Positions 1-11,876 of a stretch of DNA of 64,000 bases are shown piece after piece (the first letter of the stretch is position 1; every line of letters starts with the position of its first letter). The notes beneath the pieces were generated by a model. That model was not told the DNA's origin, made no database searches, and saw only the letters and a program-made list of their open reading frames with translations. The DNA lies in contig NW_023998414.1 of NCBI RefSeq assembly GCF_014805625.2, positions 5,690,471 through 5,754,470 of the forward strand, given 5' to 3'. Both the position numbers and the translations under genes were made by a program. The stretch comes from Glossina fuscipes (taxonomy: Eukaryota > Arthropoda > Insecta > Diptera > Glossinidae).

Positions 1-800
1 CAATCAACTATTCTTATAATAAAGGGAAAGAAGAAGAAGAAGAAAACGAAATAAATAATAAGTATTTACAAAAGTCGTTCCTTAACGTGATTCTATTCAT
101 AGTTTCTATGTCACTTTTACTTTAGTTTTATTTGTTTGTTCACTTGTCTTATTTATTTATTGTGTTGTTTTGTTGGGCTATAAAATCTTAACGTTTTATT
201 TAACCAAATAGATACAATATGACCCACTGGCCTCAACTTGATATAAACAAATAATAATATATTCATAAAAATGAAGTCAAAGAATGTGCACAAAAACAAA
301 AAAAAAAAAAATAACAAAAAAAGTGTGAAATAATTTTACATTCAAATGCGGGTAAATGGTGTTAAATGTTAATGAAACAGAATGGATGATCGCTACATAG
401 TCACAACTGAAGAAAATGTATGTAAACGATAAATACATTTTTTTCCTAAAGGTCTTTCCATTTTCAAAAAAAAAACTAACAATAATAATTTCTCCCTAAG
501 ATACCGTTTAATTTTAAATGGAATTTCCTCCAATTGGAATACAAAACACACAACAACAAAAAGTAAGAAAAAGTGAAAGTTTTATGACGCATTTATTCAT
601 GAAAATACACCTTTTTTAATGAATTTTTTTAACAAAAAAAAAAAATTTTTTCAAAAATTTATTCAAAAAAATATTCTCAAAATAATTAATTTAATGAAAA
701 TGGACGTTTTTTTTTTAATTTAAAAAATTTAAAAAAAAAAAAAATTAAAGGTATTACTTTTTTTATAGCAACAATTTCTTTTTTTTTAAAACAATTAAAA
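1..800. other. A/T-rich stretch without a gene
   Basis: Mostly poly(A)/poly(T) tracts, for example near 297-312, 630-650 and 705-740. I see no coding sequence or recognisable element. Confidence 0.6.
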
Positions 801-802
801 AC

Positions 803-1560
803 TAATAAGAACAATGTAGTTGGGCAAGGCCGACCATTCGATACTCTACACTACTTTTTCTAATACAGTCATCATATTACAGCCATCACAGCGGGGGGGA
901 AAGGGCTATACTCGTTTCGGATGCCAAAAAGAAAACTTGAAAGACCCAACAAACTATATATATTCTTCAAATTCGAATTCTGAATCGATCCCAGCATGTC
1001 TGTTTGTCCGTCCGTCCCTCCGTGAACATTGTAAACACAAATGACATTGTAAGTAAAAAGAATGAAACATTGAAAATTTTTGCACGCAGGCTGGTATTGG
1101 CAATGGGTTAAATCGGTCGCAGGACACGCCTGCGTTCCCACGTAAACTGAGAACGCTTCTGTGTTTCAAAAGGAATAAAAAATTCGTTTCTGCTGCTTAT
1201 TACTCATAAGCCATAGCCGATATTCTATAGGCTATATTGTACAATAATGGAAAAAATTGACCACGCCTACCCAATATAATAGTGTACCAAAGTTTAATTT
1301 TTTTTGCATTAATTTTATGAGTAGCAGAAACAACTTACAAAAACCTCATAGACCAGCTAAAGCTGCGCCAACTTCAATTTCTGAAAGCATGTCCGTCTGT
1401 CCACTTGACTGTCTGCCCAACTTTGTAGTACATGTGGCAAACATTCGTTCGAAAAAATGACTACATCATCTACAAATTTGCAAACAAATTTGAAAATAAC
1501 CTGAATCGGTCAACCGACACACCTATTACATCCACACTTCTACGCAACACAAACTATGAA
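803..1560 (+). repeat. Dispersed repeat copy, A end fused to B body
   Basis: It begins with the A-type terminus (TTGGGCAAGGCCGACC near 820-835). It then passes into a B body: CATGTCTGTTTGTCCGTCC near 996-1015, TGCACGCAGGCTGGTATTGG, and ACCACGCCTACCCAATATAATA near 1260-1281. The short open frames here are non-genic. Confidence 0.6.
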
Positions 1561-2105
1561 TACCTTTAGACCGTGGACCAAATTTAGCAAACTTAATTTA
1601 ATTGCCGAAAATTCTATTGTTTTTCAGTTTCCGTCATAGAAAGCTGGAAATTAGGCCTTCTCTCCATGTAAGGGCTTGCTTTTCATGATAGCCTCTTTAT
1701 ATGTTAGATTCTAAAAGTAGATGTATGTGATGCAAATTCTCTACAGCGAACCTTTTTGCTAAATTGCTGCAATGGACCAATTTTCATCATAAAACATTAA
1801 GTATTAAATCCTTTTCTGCTGATGAGAAATCTTATACGGCGTGGTGTCCAAGGTAGTGGTCGAACTATTTGTACTAGCGTTTGCCCATTGAGTCAAAGCA
1901 ACTTAGTGCACTACATTTAATTAATATATTTTAAAAATTGCAAACTGTTGAATACAAAAATTCCTGGAGAGACACCAGACGGACAGACGGACAGACAAGA
2001 TTCGATTGGTATAATTAAAGGTGGATCTATCTTATACCCATTTGGGCGTTACGTCCGTCCGCATAAACTTAATATACCCTGTACCACGGGTGTTGTGACG
2101 TATGA
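1560..2105 (+). repeat. Dispersed repeat, subfamily A (3' part)
   Basis: Internal A sequence (GACCAAATTTAGCAAACTTA near 1575) leads to a GACGGACAGACGGACAGAC module near 1978. It ends in the diagnostic AATATACCCTGTACCACGGG near 2071-2090. Confidence 0.65.
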
Positions 2106-2960
2106 AAATTTCAATTTTCTTGATTGCCTTATTTATAGTCCATCCTTTTGTCTTGAAGCCATAGATCATTAGATGAATTGTTCAGAAAAAATTTCTTCAC
2201 ATGACTTCATCATGGTCACCATCATCATCACACTCTATGCTAATGTCATGTGATTTACTATCGTTTTACTTATATTGTCATCACGTCTCAACTATATATC
2301 GTAAACGTTCGCGCTCACCGGCTTAACTCTCCAGTTATTTGATATTATTCATATATATAAAAATGTTAAATACGAAACACTTTAGAGGACACTTAAGAAC
2401 ATTCACGATAAGCTTGGGCTAAAACTTCACCGTTATAGCATAACACCTTATAATCAATCTTCCATTATTTTCTTTGCAAATGTTGCAAGCGCGACAATTT
2501 AATTATTACAGTGAAGTAAATGATCGGGAATAGAAAAAAAAAAAAACAGAAAAGAAAAAACTAAAAAAAACTTGCCTTTCAAGTTTTTTTTACTCGTTTA
2601 TTTTTTATTTTATTATTTTTTTATGCTAAATACATTTTTTCTTTATTATCAAACAAATTTTTGTTTCATTAAGCAATAGATTTAAAAATTTTCAGTTTCT
2701 TAAATAATTTTGGACAAATTTCTAGCCAAATGAATCATTTTCGCTCTCTTTCCTATTAGTTTAAAAAAAAAAAGATAATCTGTTTGTAGGAAAATATTTC
2801 CTTTGAAAATCAAGAAAAATTGAAAAAAGATTTCAATTAAATGAAAGTTTAATCTAAACTTTCAGATTTCTTCATATACATCCGTTCGCAAAAGATATCA
2901 ATTTTGTTGCTTCGCATATATTCGATATAAAATATGATTTCTCATGTCAGCCTGATAGTG
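2105..2960. other. Non-coding A/T-rich stretch
   Basis: I see no gene or recognised element. It contains poly(A)/poly(T) runs near 2535-2640 and ordinary A/T-rich sequence. Confidence 0.5.
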
Positions 2961-3049
2961 TAAAAGGAATTCTGTATTTTGCACAGGACGAGCCCTAATC
3001 AAACTAGAATTATTGACAGAGTTGCATTGACGGCGACCGAAATTGTACA

Positions 3050-3316
3050 AATTGCCAAAAGGATTGTCATGAATATATTGCTAGTTATTGAAAATATTTT
3101 GGATCAACCTTCGTTCATGAACGTTCAATGTTTCTGCCCAATTTGAAGCCGATAGTTGCACTCGTATTTATAATGTTTGCAATGGACAGACAGACGGACA
3201 TGCTTAAATCGTTTCAGAATTCGATACTAATCGCGAATATATACACATTGTGGGGTCTCTATAGCTTCCTTCTGAGCGAAATGAATATACGCTCCGTTCT
3301 TCGGTGGCGGGTATAA
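3050..3316 (+). repeat. Dispersed repeat, B-like 3' end
   Basis: It contains GGACAGACAGACGGACATGC near 3183-3202, then TGTGGGGTCTCTATAGCTTCC. It ends with CTTCGGTGGCGGGTATAAAA near 3299-3318. A similar ending recurs near 34789 (CTTCGGTGATGGGTATAAAA). Confidence 0.6.
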
Positions 3317-3879
3317 AAAGTTTATACATGAATTTAAATTATTTATTAATACCGATAAATTAAAAAAAATAAAAAAAAAATAGTTAATAGACAAATAAAC
3401 CAATTTTTTTTTATTTTTTTTTTATTCATCTTTCTATTCCATATGAGCGCTTGTCAGCCTTTTCAACGTCAATGTTTCTTATGTTTCTTTAACACTTCAA
3501 CGCAAACAAGTTGATTGCGACGGACACACACATTAGTTATGCTTGATGACTTTATATGCTGGTTTCGCTGTCAGTGGGTTCGTTATTTGTTGCTATTGTT
3601 ATTGTTGTTGGTGCAGATAATGTTTTCAAGACACTACTCAAAGTTATTGGTTTTTAATTCATCACTGAAGTTATTGTTGTTTAATAATTAACAACACAAA
3701 TATTCCATTAAACATAAGCATTTGTTTACGAAATATTTGAACTTTTCTAAATAACATTGTATTTACTATATACAGTTCATGTCATTCGGTGCATTGTATG
3801 TGCGTCATGGCATGGCTCCATAAAATCAACAATTTTTAATTGTAATAAGAAACACACTTTAACGACACGTATTTCGTAA

Positions 3880-3960
3880 TAGTATGACTGAAAGAATTGC
3901 TTTGGGTGTCTATGTCTGCCCGTCTGTCCGTCTGTCCGCTTATACATAAATTGAAATCAA
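3880..3960 (+). repeat. Short fragment of the GTCCGTCTGTCC module
   Basis: CTGCCCGTCTGTCCGTCTGTCC near 3915-3937 is the hallmark of the dispersed repeat. Too little is left to assign a subfamily. Confidence 0.4.
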
Positions 3961-3998
3961 TCTCAAAACTTTATCTTGAGAAACATACTTTATTTTTC

Positions 3999-4005
<7 letters not shown>

Positions 4006-4051
<46 letters not shown>
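4006..4051. repeat. (CT)n microsatellite
   Basis: About 23 uninterrupted CT units, creating a false Ser/Leu open frame. Confidence 0.9.
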
Positions 4052-4053
<2 letters not shown>

Positions 4054-4159
4054 CCTCTATAGCCTTTTTTTTTTATTATCACTTTTAATGATTTTAATAT
4101 TTTTTATCTTCTTATCGAGGCGTTTAAATTTCAACTTAAATATATGCTACAGAAAACAA

Positions 4160-4430
4160 CTAAGAACATTATAGGCGGGCAAGGCCACATTGTCTAACAC
4201 TGTTCTTATCTTTATTATAGAACACAATAATTATATCTTGTTTTTATGTAAAGGCATATTTTTTATATGCGTATTTCTGGGTAAGCAGACTCAAAACGTA
4301 ACGTAATGTTTGATCCTTGAAGTTTAATCCTTGCATAGGGCAGCATCCAAAGGAGTAGATGGTCCAAATTTTGTACAGTTATTATTATAGGCCAATTTAG
4401 AAATTGGAAATAAGTTGGAAATAAAAATGT
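4160..4430 (+). repeat. Dispersed repeat, subfamily A (5' part)
   Basis: It starts with AAGAACATTATAGGCGGGCAAGGCC. It continues through a block (TTTATTATAGAACACAATAATT...TGTAAAGGCATATT) that is found inverted near 11750-11800 and 27030-27080. Confidence 0.6.
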
Positions 4431-4699
4431 TAACGGTCATTGTCGACGTATTCGAGAAACGAGCATGAGCGCCAGCATTTCTGACTTTGGCGGGCATTTG
4501 GGTGTCAACTTTTTAGAAATATATAAACAGGATCGAGGAAAATTTCCAAAAATGTTTGGTGTTTTTTCAAGATTGTTTCAGCTTATTCTACATTGTGGGC
4601 GTGGATGTGAACAGATCACGCCGATTTTTCAATCACGTGGAGAATGTTTGTGCACCATTTCAGTTTCTTATTCTTATTTTTGCGATTGTAAGGAATCAT

Positions 4700-6750
4700 A
4701 AAATTTACCCTTCAAAATAACATACGATACCACCTTCACACACCACGTTCATATATTTGTTGCATTAAATCATTAAAAATTAAAAATGTATCCGATCTTG
4801 TTCCTTATGCAGGATTTTTTAACTTGAAATCACAAACCCATAAGAAGTTCATGCAAAACGCTGGAGAAACATTGATATCAAATCAGAAAACCGATGACTA
4901 GATTTTAGTCCCATTGTTTTCTCTTAAGACAGATGACGATTAACAATAATCTCAACCAATGAGAGGAGGGAGAAATTCTTTCCCGATCTATTGCCTCGAA
5001 GTTGTCCGCAATGCTTCGAATGTAGCAAACTAATCGATAAATATACGAAGTAAACGGAACATGCTAAGCGTAGTTCATATACTTATCTTTATTTGCAATT
5101 AATCAAAATTTACTTCGACACGAATAATAATTTTAATTAATTTTTTGTTTTTTTTTTTCGATTTATTTAATAGCGTAAAATTGTTTACACATCATCAGGA
5201 AAAATCTTTTTTTATATAAATTTTAATTTGTTTTCGTATTTTGTTGAAAAGTGAATCTTTGTTCTCATTAAATTTGCAATTTTGTTTATTTCTTGCTCGG
5301 CAATTAGTGTTTCTCGCATAAAAACGCTTTCTGCGGACTTGTTTCATTTTTTGAATTAATTTTATTCATTTCTTTCCTTTTTTTTTGTTTTGTATTGAAA
5401 AAAAATGGCACAAATTATGTTTACATCAAAGCTATGCAAATAAAAGAAGTAATTGATAAGAGAAAACAACCGTTTCTCTCCTTCAATATATATTTCGGTC
5501 TAATAAGTAATTATTTTGGGTATTTTTAGCGTTAATTTTTTAAAAATACATTTTCTTTTGTATATTTTTAGAAAAAATTCCTTCAATTTTTTTTTTTACT
5601 TTTCACTACCATTTGGGTTTAACTCCCTCTATTGGAAATTTTAAACACAAACCTTTAATCATTCAAAAGATTTTATCTACGGTTTGTGTTTTTGCTAAAT
5701 AAAATATAACAGATGGCTTTGGTTTCGCAACTAAACAGAGTCAACTTTCCGTTGTACGTATATCACAGTTACTTTCGCATACTAAAAGATAAAGCCATTA
5801 TAGGGTAACAGTCTAAAAGAAAAATTAATCCATCAAAAAATAAAGTTTTTTTTTCATTTTTGTTCTTTATTTTCTGATTCACATCTCCTGAGTGATTGAC
5901 TAGAAGAAAAAACAGCGTTTACTAGCATTTACGAGCTATTTTAAGAAATCTTCCAATTTTTAAGGGGAACAAAAACATAGTTTTTTAAAATAATGATAAT
6001 TCCCAGAAGTATGCTTTAGAAATTTGAAAAATGAAAAATATATGTAAAGCTATAATCTTTCAGTAACAGCATGGCCACATCGAAGACTTGCTTGATGGTA
6101 AGTCAAAAAATAATGTAAGCTTTGAGCTTTTTGTGAAATTTAATTTTAAAGCTTCGATGTTGGTTTTCTTTTTTTTACTCCCTTTCTTTTTGCTCAACTA
6201 AAAATGGCAACATTTCGCTGGTTCGTGTCTTTACTATTTCGAATTATGCAATATTCATTTCGGCACACATAGATAAAAGTGCAGATTGCCGCCTAGTGTC
6301 GAAAATTTTAGGAGATATTAGAAAATGCATTGTTGTTTTATCTCAACATCTTATGAATTAGTTAATTAGATTAACCTTACTTGGCATTATTCCATTTCGA
6401 ATTGCTTTACGAATAATGAATATTTCGTTTTGCATTAAAAATCTTAAAAATGTATTGTTTATGATATTATTTTAGTAAGGTAGAAATTCTCCTTTGCGTT
6501 TGAAATTTTCGACTTTGTTCCTTTCCATTCCCTTTCAACTTGTCGTATATGCATTTCTACTTGGTTTGTGTCGGAAATACCTAACGGCTTGAGTCCATAA
6601 TCATACGTATATACTCGCGTTGCACGCATTGAAAAATCAAATCTCGTATAAATTAGTTGCAGTTTACAACATTAGAAATCCAAGCAGTAAGCAGAGTAAG
6701 AAAATCATTCATCATATAAGTCATTTTTAAGCTCGTCACCGAAGGTTAAG
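4700..6750. other. A/T-rich stretch with no recognised feature
   Basis: I see no coding region or recognisable mobile element here, only A/T-rich sequence and short homopolymer runs. Confidence 0.45.
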
Positions 6751-6759
6751 AGATGTATT

Positions 6760-7380
6760 CAGTTTTGCAATGTTCTAGAAGGAAGCTTCTTCATCAGCAT
6801 CAAGTTCTGAGTCGAATTAAGCATGTTCGTCTGTCCGTCTGTGTAGTGTCTATTGTAAATGTTTTCCGCAAAAAATTAAGCTACCGACTTCAAATTGTAC
6901 AGTAACACTGGAAGTTCTTGCACGTAGCTTAATATTGAAAATTGCCAAAATCGATCAGAGGACACACTTACAGTGCCGAATAAACAAAGAACACTTCTGT
7001 TTTCCAAAGAGAATAAAAGTTTTGCTTGTTACTCATAAGCTACGGTAGATAGGTTTATAAAAATGTGAACATAGGGTATACAATTCGTCTGTCTACTTGT
7101 CCTTCTGCCTAACTGTATAGTTTCTGTGGTCAACATTGGTCCGTTCGCAAGAAAGACTACATTGCCTTCAAATTAACAAAAGAGTTCAAAAAGGTCAAGG
7201 AACATTTATACAACTACAAAGCTGAGAGTATCTTTGCTTGTTGTAAATTTTCACAAAATTATCAAATATGAGGCATGCCCGCCCAATATTATAGGGTATG
7301 CAAATTTATATGTTGCCTTTCGTTTTCAATCGTTAATAGGCTAACGATGGCGGGTGCAAAAGATTCGGTCACAATCGACT
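6760..7380 (+). repeat. Dispersed repeat, subfamily B, near complete
   Basis: Modules appear in the expected order: GTTCGTCTGTCCGTCTGTGT near 6824-6844, TTCTTGCACGTAGCTTAATATTG near 6914, ACACTTCTGTTTTCCAAAGAG near 6991, GCCCGCCCAATATTATAGGG near 7278, and the end GCAAAAGATTCGGTCACAATCGA near 7356-7378. It ends about 240 bases before exon a. Confidence 0.65.
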
Positions 7381-7623
7381 CTAATTTTTTTTTGTTATTG
7401 TTTGTTGGCAATGTTTGATGACATATAAAAAAAGCGTTTATGCGAAAATTTTACATACATACATACAAGACGAAACCTTTTGTTGGGAAACTCTTCGTCT
7501 TCGGTCATACTTCTCGATTAAAAATTATGAAATAATTTAATGTTAAAAAAAATAAAAAAATTAAAAAAAATAAAGAAAACATTGTTCCTTACTATTATTT
7601 ATTTATTTTTTTTCTCTTTGCAG

Positions 7624-7739
7624 AAAGTGAAGGCGAAGTGACGCGTAAACAAAGAGTTACCCTGCCCTGGGGTCCTTTGTATTGTGTGCTGCAACAAGAT
7701 GAACAATCATTTACCGCTTATTGTAGTGAAGAGATTTCG
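7624..7739 (+). CDS. Internal coding exon a, PH-domain-like segment (partial gene)
   Basis: This exon has a strong polypyrimidine tract ending in TTTGCAG before it and a TCG|GTAAAT donor after it. It enters in phase 1 (the first two bases, AA, complete a codon) and leaves in phase 0 after 38 codons. The translation contains LPWGPLYCVLQQDEQSF followed by TAYCSEEIS. The order W-x-x-L-Y-C-V-L, then a D/E turn, then F-x-A-Y-x-S-E-E resembles the middle beta strands of a pleckstrin-homology domain, which usually binds phosphoinositides or partner proteins at membranes. No ATG belongs to it, so at least one 5' exon lies upstream, in the first 7.6 kb or outside the window. The PH reading is inference from pattern. 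A SynGAP/RasGAP-family identity (fly raskol group) is possible but unproven. That this is a true exon is well supported by both splice sites and by continuity with exon b. Confidence 0.8.
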
Positions 7740-8194
7740 GTAAATTTTTGTTTTTCATTTTTTCTTTTCAATTTTTTTTTTATTTTTTTTTTGTTTTTTT
7801 TTTTTTATGTACTTAGGATACCTTTTCGATAAATTTCATTTAACCCTTAGAAGATGTAAACGCCGCTATACTAATATTAAATAATAAAAAAAATGTCTGG
7901 TTTTCTTTTTTTCTATTTTTTTTTTTTTTTTAAATCTCTTTCTTCTTCTTTTTATCCCTTCTTTTTCGATCGAAACACTAAATCAAATGCGAAACGAATT
8001 TCATTGATAATCACTTTCATTATACAATACACGCACATGCTATAAACAAATCACTGTAAATGTTAATAAATTAATTAATTGTACATAAAAACTTCATAAT
8101 TTATTTTGGGCAAAATGAATTTACTAGATATTATCAGCTACGCCTAGGAAGGAGGTGGGTTTTCCTTAATATATATTTTTATATTATTATTTTC

Positions 8195-8195
<1 letters not shown>

Positions 8196-8225
<30 letters not shown>
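8196..8225. repeat. (ATT)n microsatellite
   Basis: Ten uninterrupted ATT units. Confidence 0.9.
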
Positions 8226-8227
<2 letters not shown>

Positions 8228-8434
8228 TAATTTTTGTGACTTTTTTTGAAAGTATTTTTCAAAAATTTATTTATTGCATAAAAATAATAAAAAAAAATTA
8301 TTAAAAATTTTATCAAGTTTTTGTTGTAGTTCGACCTTTTATAGATCATATAAATTTCATTTAATTTTCATTTTTTTTTTTGTTTTATTAAATTTTGTAA
8401 TTGAAGCTTTTATTTATATTGTAAAACAATTGTT

Positions 8435-8800
8435 AATACGCTATAATGGGCCACGGTCATCATTAAATACCCTACATCATCGTGCGATTACACAAATAAA
8501 TGAATTTTTCAAATTGAATGTTATGAGGAAGGTGGTCGAACAAGTAGTCCGATCGGAATTATTTTCCAGGCGCGGATGTCCTTGCGTCAAAACATATCAG
8601 TGTAGCAAATTTCATCAAAATCTTTCAAAAATTACGCTCTGAAATGCAGACAGACGGACGGACAGGCAAGTTAAGATCTATTCAGAAACGGATCCGGAAT
8701 GAATCGGTATAATAAAAAAATAATTCCATCTCAAGTCCTTTTAGGCTGGCTGCATACATATATCCGAAGATAACTTTAGTAGGATACGTGGTGTAGGGTA
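8435..8800 (+). repeat. Dispersed repeat, subfamily C
   Basis: It starts with GCTATAATGGGCCACGGTCA and continues through GGTCGAACAAGTAGTCCGATCGGAA and GACAGACGGACGGACAGGC. It ends with GTGGTGTAGGGTA near 8788. The closest relative in the window is at 18875-19215. The 122-codon open frame over it (8274-8642) starts in A/T-rich DNA and runs into the repeat, so it is not a gene. Confidence 0.65.
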
Positions 8801-8930
8801 AAAAGAAAACACCATGTCGATTATATCAGTAAAGTTTTAATTATATTTTATTATTAATTCATTGATTGATTGATTGATTTATTTATGATTTTTTATTAAT
8901 TTTTATTATTTATTTATTTTCAATTTCTAG

Positions 8931-9096
8931 TTAACCGATGTTATGTGCAATGAATATCCTCGCGTACGTCTGGATCGTATCCGGCGGCCTGCCAAGTTAT
9001 CTTGGGATGGCCCGCCCACTTTGCGCGAGGAACCAGAAGATTCGGATACTTCTCCTATGGATGTTGCTGTCAACACAACATTCTATAAAGATTTAG
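8931..9096 (+). CDS. Internal coding exon b, continues the PH-like region
   Basis: The acceptor is TTTCAATTTCTAG and the donor is GATTTAG|GTAAGT, a near-perfect fly donor. The exon enters in phase 0, matching exon a, and leaves in phase 1 after 55 codons plus one base. Its translation starts LTDVMCNEYPRVRLDRIRR, continues through SWDGPPTLREEPEDSD, and ends near NTTFYKDL. Joined to exon a it reads EEIS-LTDV, again like a PH domain moving between strands. It is followed by an acidic, Pro/Ser-rich linker that looks disordered. The intron between a and b is 1191 bases and holds a dispersed repeat. Codon use is more GC-rich than the flanks, as expected of constrained coding sequence. The next exon in phase (phase 1) that I can find is at 60151, which implies a 51-kb intron unless an unseen exon intervenes. 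Confidence 0.85.
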
Positions 9097-9259
9097 GTAA
9101 GTGGTAACAGTTGCATCTTTAAAAATATATTGCGTTCTCCGTAAAATCTTTCAAATCGTTGAGCGAAATTCGGCTTATTGCTTTCATTACTGCGTGTGTG
9201 TGTGTATTTTTGTTTGCTTGCGAACTCGAGATAGAAACTTTCGAAAGATGCAGCTGGCC

Positions 9260-9800
9260 CGTACCAGCACCATTCATGATTTGCCTTCCGTGGAGCTTAC
9301 GGACCAACCCCCCTCCCCCTCTCCCCCACACACAAACTTCTTTAACCACTGTTCTCCGTTGGGGGACCACCGTTGGATATTACTTCACGGCGGCTGGTTG
9401 CAATTGGTGCTCTTCGTTTGGTGGGACATTAGGGGCTTACCCTATTGGCCTCTTCTCACCATCCGCCGCCTCCCTAAGCGGTGCAATTTGTTCAACACCT
9501 ATGTCGCAAAAGTAGGTTGTCGATTATCCTGCTACATAGCCGCTGTTTAGGGCGCTGCAAAGCTTGAGCAGCTGAACATCACATGGTGGACGTCCTTTAC
9601 CGTGGCTCTGCATTGCGGGCACACTGACGAGTTGTCGTGACCGAACCTGTGCCGGAAGCTTCGAAAGCAGCCACGATTGCATATTTCTCTCTAGCCTGTC
9701 TCCATCCACAGCGATACGTTTGTGATGAGCGTGAACGTCCACCTACCGTTGGGCGAACTCGCGAACCCATCGGGTCTGCCACACATTCACCAAAGTGAAG
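9260..9800 (-). mobile_element. Decayed non-LTR retrotransposon (LINE), ORF2 C-terminal end
   Basis: The minus strand encodes a Cys/His motif typical of the C-terminus of I/R1/LOA/jockey-type LINE ORF2 proteins, just before a stop at 9547-9549. It reads SSVCPQC, then ATVKDVHHVMFSC, then SSFAAP (C-x2-C, H-H, C). Immediately upstream in the same frame is GCFRSFRHRFGHDN, which also fits that region. Further upstream the frame is broken, so this is a dead 5'-truncated fragment. The block is far more GC-rich than the intron around it. The open frames seen on both strands here are by-products of that composition. Confidence 0.6.
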
Positions 9801-9999
9801 CACTCCTCCTTTTTGAGGGTTGTGTGTGTGTGTTTGAAGGGAGGATACTATTTGTTCGCCTATTGCGTTATATACAGTACTACACGTCCGCCTTGAAAGT
9901 GGGAGCATCTTAAACGATTGTGGGAGGTGGATTATTCGGAACGTGAGCAAAGCAGCGTAAAAACAAAGCGTCATGACAGTGCACGTTAAGCGGTACATA

Positions 10000-10760
10000 T
10001 GCAACTCTAAGACCAGTGAGTAAGAACTCTTAACAAGCTTAAGGTAATCGTATCACAAGAATGGATTGGAGCAGAGATCTCTTATATCCCTATAAAACAC
10101 TTGCTCTAGAAGTGCCTATACATAAGTCAAGCGTAGCTAATAGTCAAGAGTGTTAAAAGTGCTGAATACACCGATCGTCGTCACCCATGGGCTGGGCGTG
10201 GGTGTCTGAGCCTTTGCTATCGATTGCTCGCCTACAAGCATAATTTGGAAACTTTCACTTCACAATTCTCTATTCCTCGAATAACGCAAATCCTGTCCAA
10301 TAAATGCAATCTATAAATTTCACCCGATCAATATTATATTAAAGAAACGGTCGAAAATATTTTAAATTTCAATTAAAAAATCTATATAAAAATCGGATTT
10401 AAATAATTGTTACTTCATTCGCTTGAATAAACGTTGGAATTATTGCAAATTGTTATTGTTTCCTGTGCAGCTACATGCATACATGCATACGTCACCTGTG
10501 TGGTTACTCACTTGCCTTTAATCTATCCGTTTCTGCATTACTAGTTACACATAAACTCCCGGTTAGCACAATCGGATGTTTTCTTTAATTTGCTTCTTCT
10601 TCTTTTGCTATTTTTTTTTTGTTTTTCTTTTTCTTTGTTCTTGTTCTCTCTACGCTTTTCTTCAAGCATTTTTAAGATGTTTCATTACGTCCGCATAAAC
10701 ACAAATTCTCTCAGGTACATACTTACAAGAGAAGAAAAGAAAAAAAAAATAAAAAATTAC
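10000..10760. other. Unassigned intron sequence
   Basis: No gene is visible. It starts with moderately GC-rich sequence (10000-10220), possibly leftover from the neighbouring LINE insertion, then becomes T-rich near 10590-10670. Confidence 0.4.
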
Positions 10761-11156
10761 CAAGTGAGAACATTATAGTCGGGCATGGCCCACCTTTACA
10801 TAGCCTACACTCCTTCGCCTAATACATTTATTTATTCACTCGTTTTGGTAAAAATACATCAAAAATTACACATTATTTGCAGCCAAAGGCATATTTTCCA
10901 TAACAGCTTGCAGGTTAAACCATATTCAAGACACCGCATGATGCGACCCAAATTTAACAAACTTGAGTTACTTTCTTAAAATTTTATTATTTTTCATTTG
11001 CCTATTAACCTATATAAAAGGTACATCTATGTGGTCCAAATTCCCTAACGTTAATTGTTTTGCTAAATTCCAATTATGGAACAATTTTCCTCAAAAATAA
11101 ATTGATAGGGAGGATGGTTCGAGAAATAGACCCACGTGGTTCAAATTTTGCCCATT
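10761..11156 (+). repeat. Dispersed repeat A, left half (interrupted copy)
   Basis: It begins CAAGTGAGAACATTATAGTCG and GGGCATGGCCCACC. It ends at AAATTTTGCCCATT, where a second A copy in the opposite orientation begins. Confidence 0.65.
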
Positions 11157-11876
11157 TGTGTTACAGGATATACTATGTTAGTGCGCACGTATGTAATTCG
11201 CAGAAGGGCTAGATATAGAATCATAATTTGAATTCATCTAAGACTGTCTGTCCGTCTGTTCGTCTGATGTCTATCCATGTATATTTGTTTTCAAGCTACA
11301 GGTCGCACACAACTTTTAAAATACTTTGATGTATTTTGGTACAGTGACGTGTTTTGATCCAAGGACGAACGCTACTGAAAATGGTTCGGATTGGTCCACT
11401 TCTTCGACTACTCCTCATATAACGCCATATTCTGAAAAATGGTTATATGGGGAAACTTGCAATTTTCAAAAATTTCGTAATAAAAGGTGATAAGTAGTAG
11501 GATTTCGGCATTCTAAATAGATATGAAAACTTTGGACCAGTTGTGGCAATTTCTGGAACCCTTCTATAAAGGTATAATTTTCAATGTTTTATGATGAAAA
11601 TTATATAATAGTAGTAATTTAACATAAATAATTTAACTGTGGACCATTTACGCCTATTTATGGATCCTGCCCTATGCAAGGATTAAACTTGTACAACATT
11701 AGATTGCGTTTTCGGTACCTTTCTTCATAAATACGCACACGAAAAGTATGCCTTCATATGAAAACAATATATAATTTTTGTCTTCTATAATAAAAATAAG
11801 TGCTGTGTTAAGCAATGTGATGTAGGGTATTTAATGATATAAGTCTTGCCCGACTATGATGCTCTTATTTGTTTTT
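11157..11876 (-). repeat. Dispersed repeat A, inverted copy nested in another A
   Basis: Read on the + strand it starts at the 3' terminus (TTACAGGATATACTATGTTAG), has CTGTCTGTCCGTCTGTTCGTC near 11246, and ends in the reversed 5' terminus (AGTCTTGCCCGACTATGATG, CTCTTATTTG). It closely parallels the copy at 26396-27156. Confidence 0.65.

Larger units (their letters stand above)
7740..8930 (+). other. Intron between exons a and b
   Basis: A 1191-base intron with GTAAAT at the 5' end and a polypyrimidine tract plus TTTCTAG at the 3' end. It contains T-rich low complexity (7741-7930), an ATT microsatellite, a subfamily C dispersed repeat (about 8435-8800) and a short GATT tandem near 8861-8879. 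Confidence 0.8.

Noticed and set aside
8274..8642. 122-codon + strand open frame
   Set aside because: It starts in A/T low complexity and ends inside a subfamily C repeat, with no motif or splice support.
9101..10004. Several overlapping open frames on both strands (up to 149 codons)
   Set aside because: They lie in the GC-rich LINE remnant, where stops are rarer; the readable LINE motif is in another frame.
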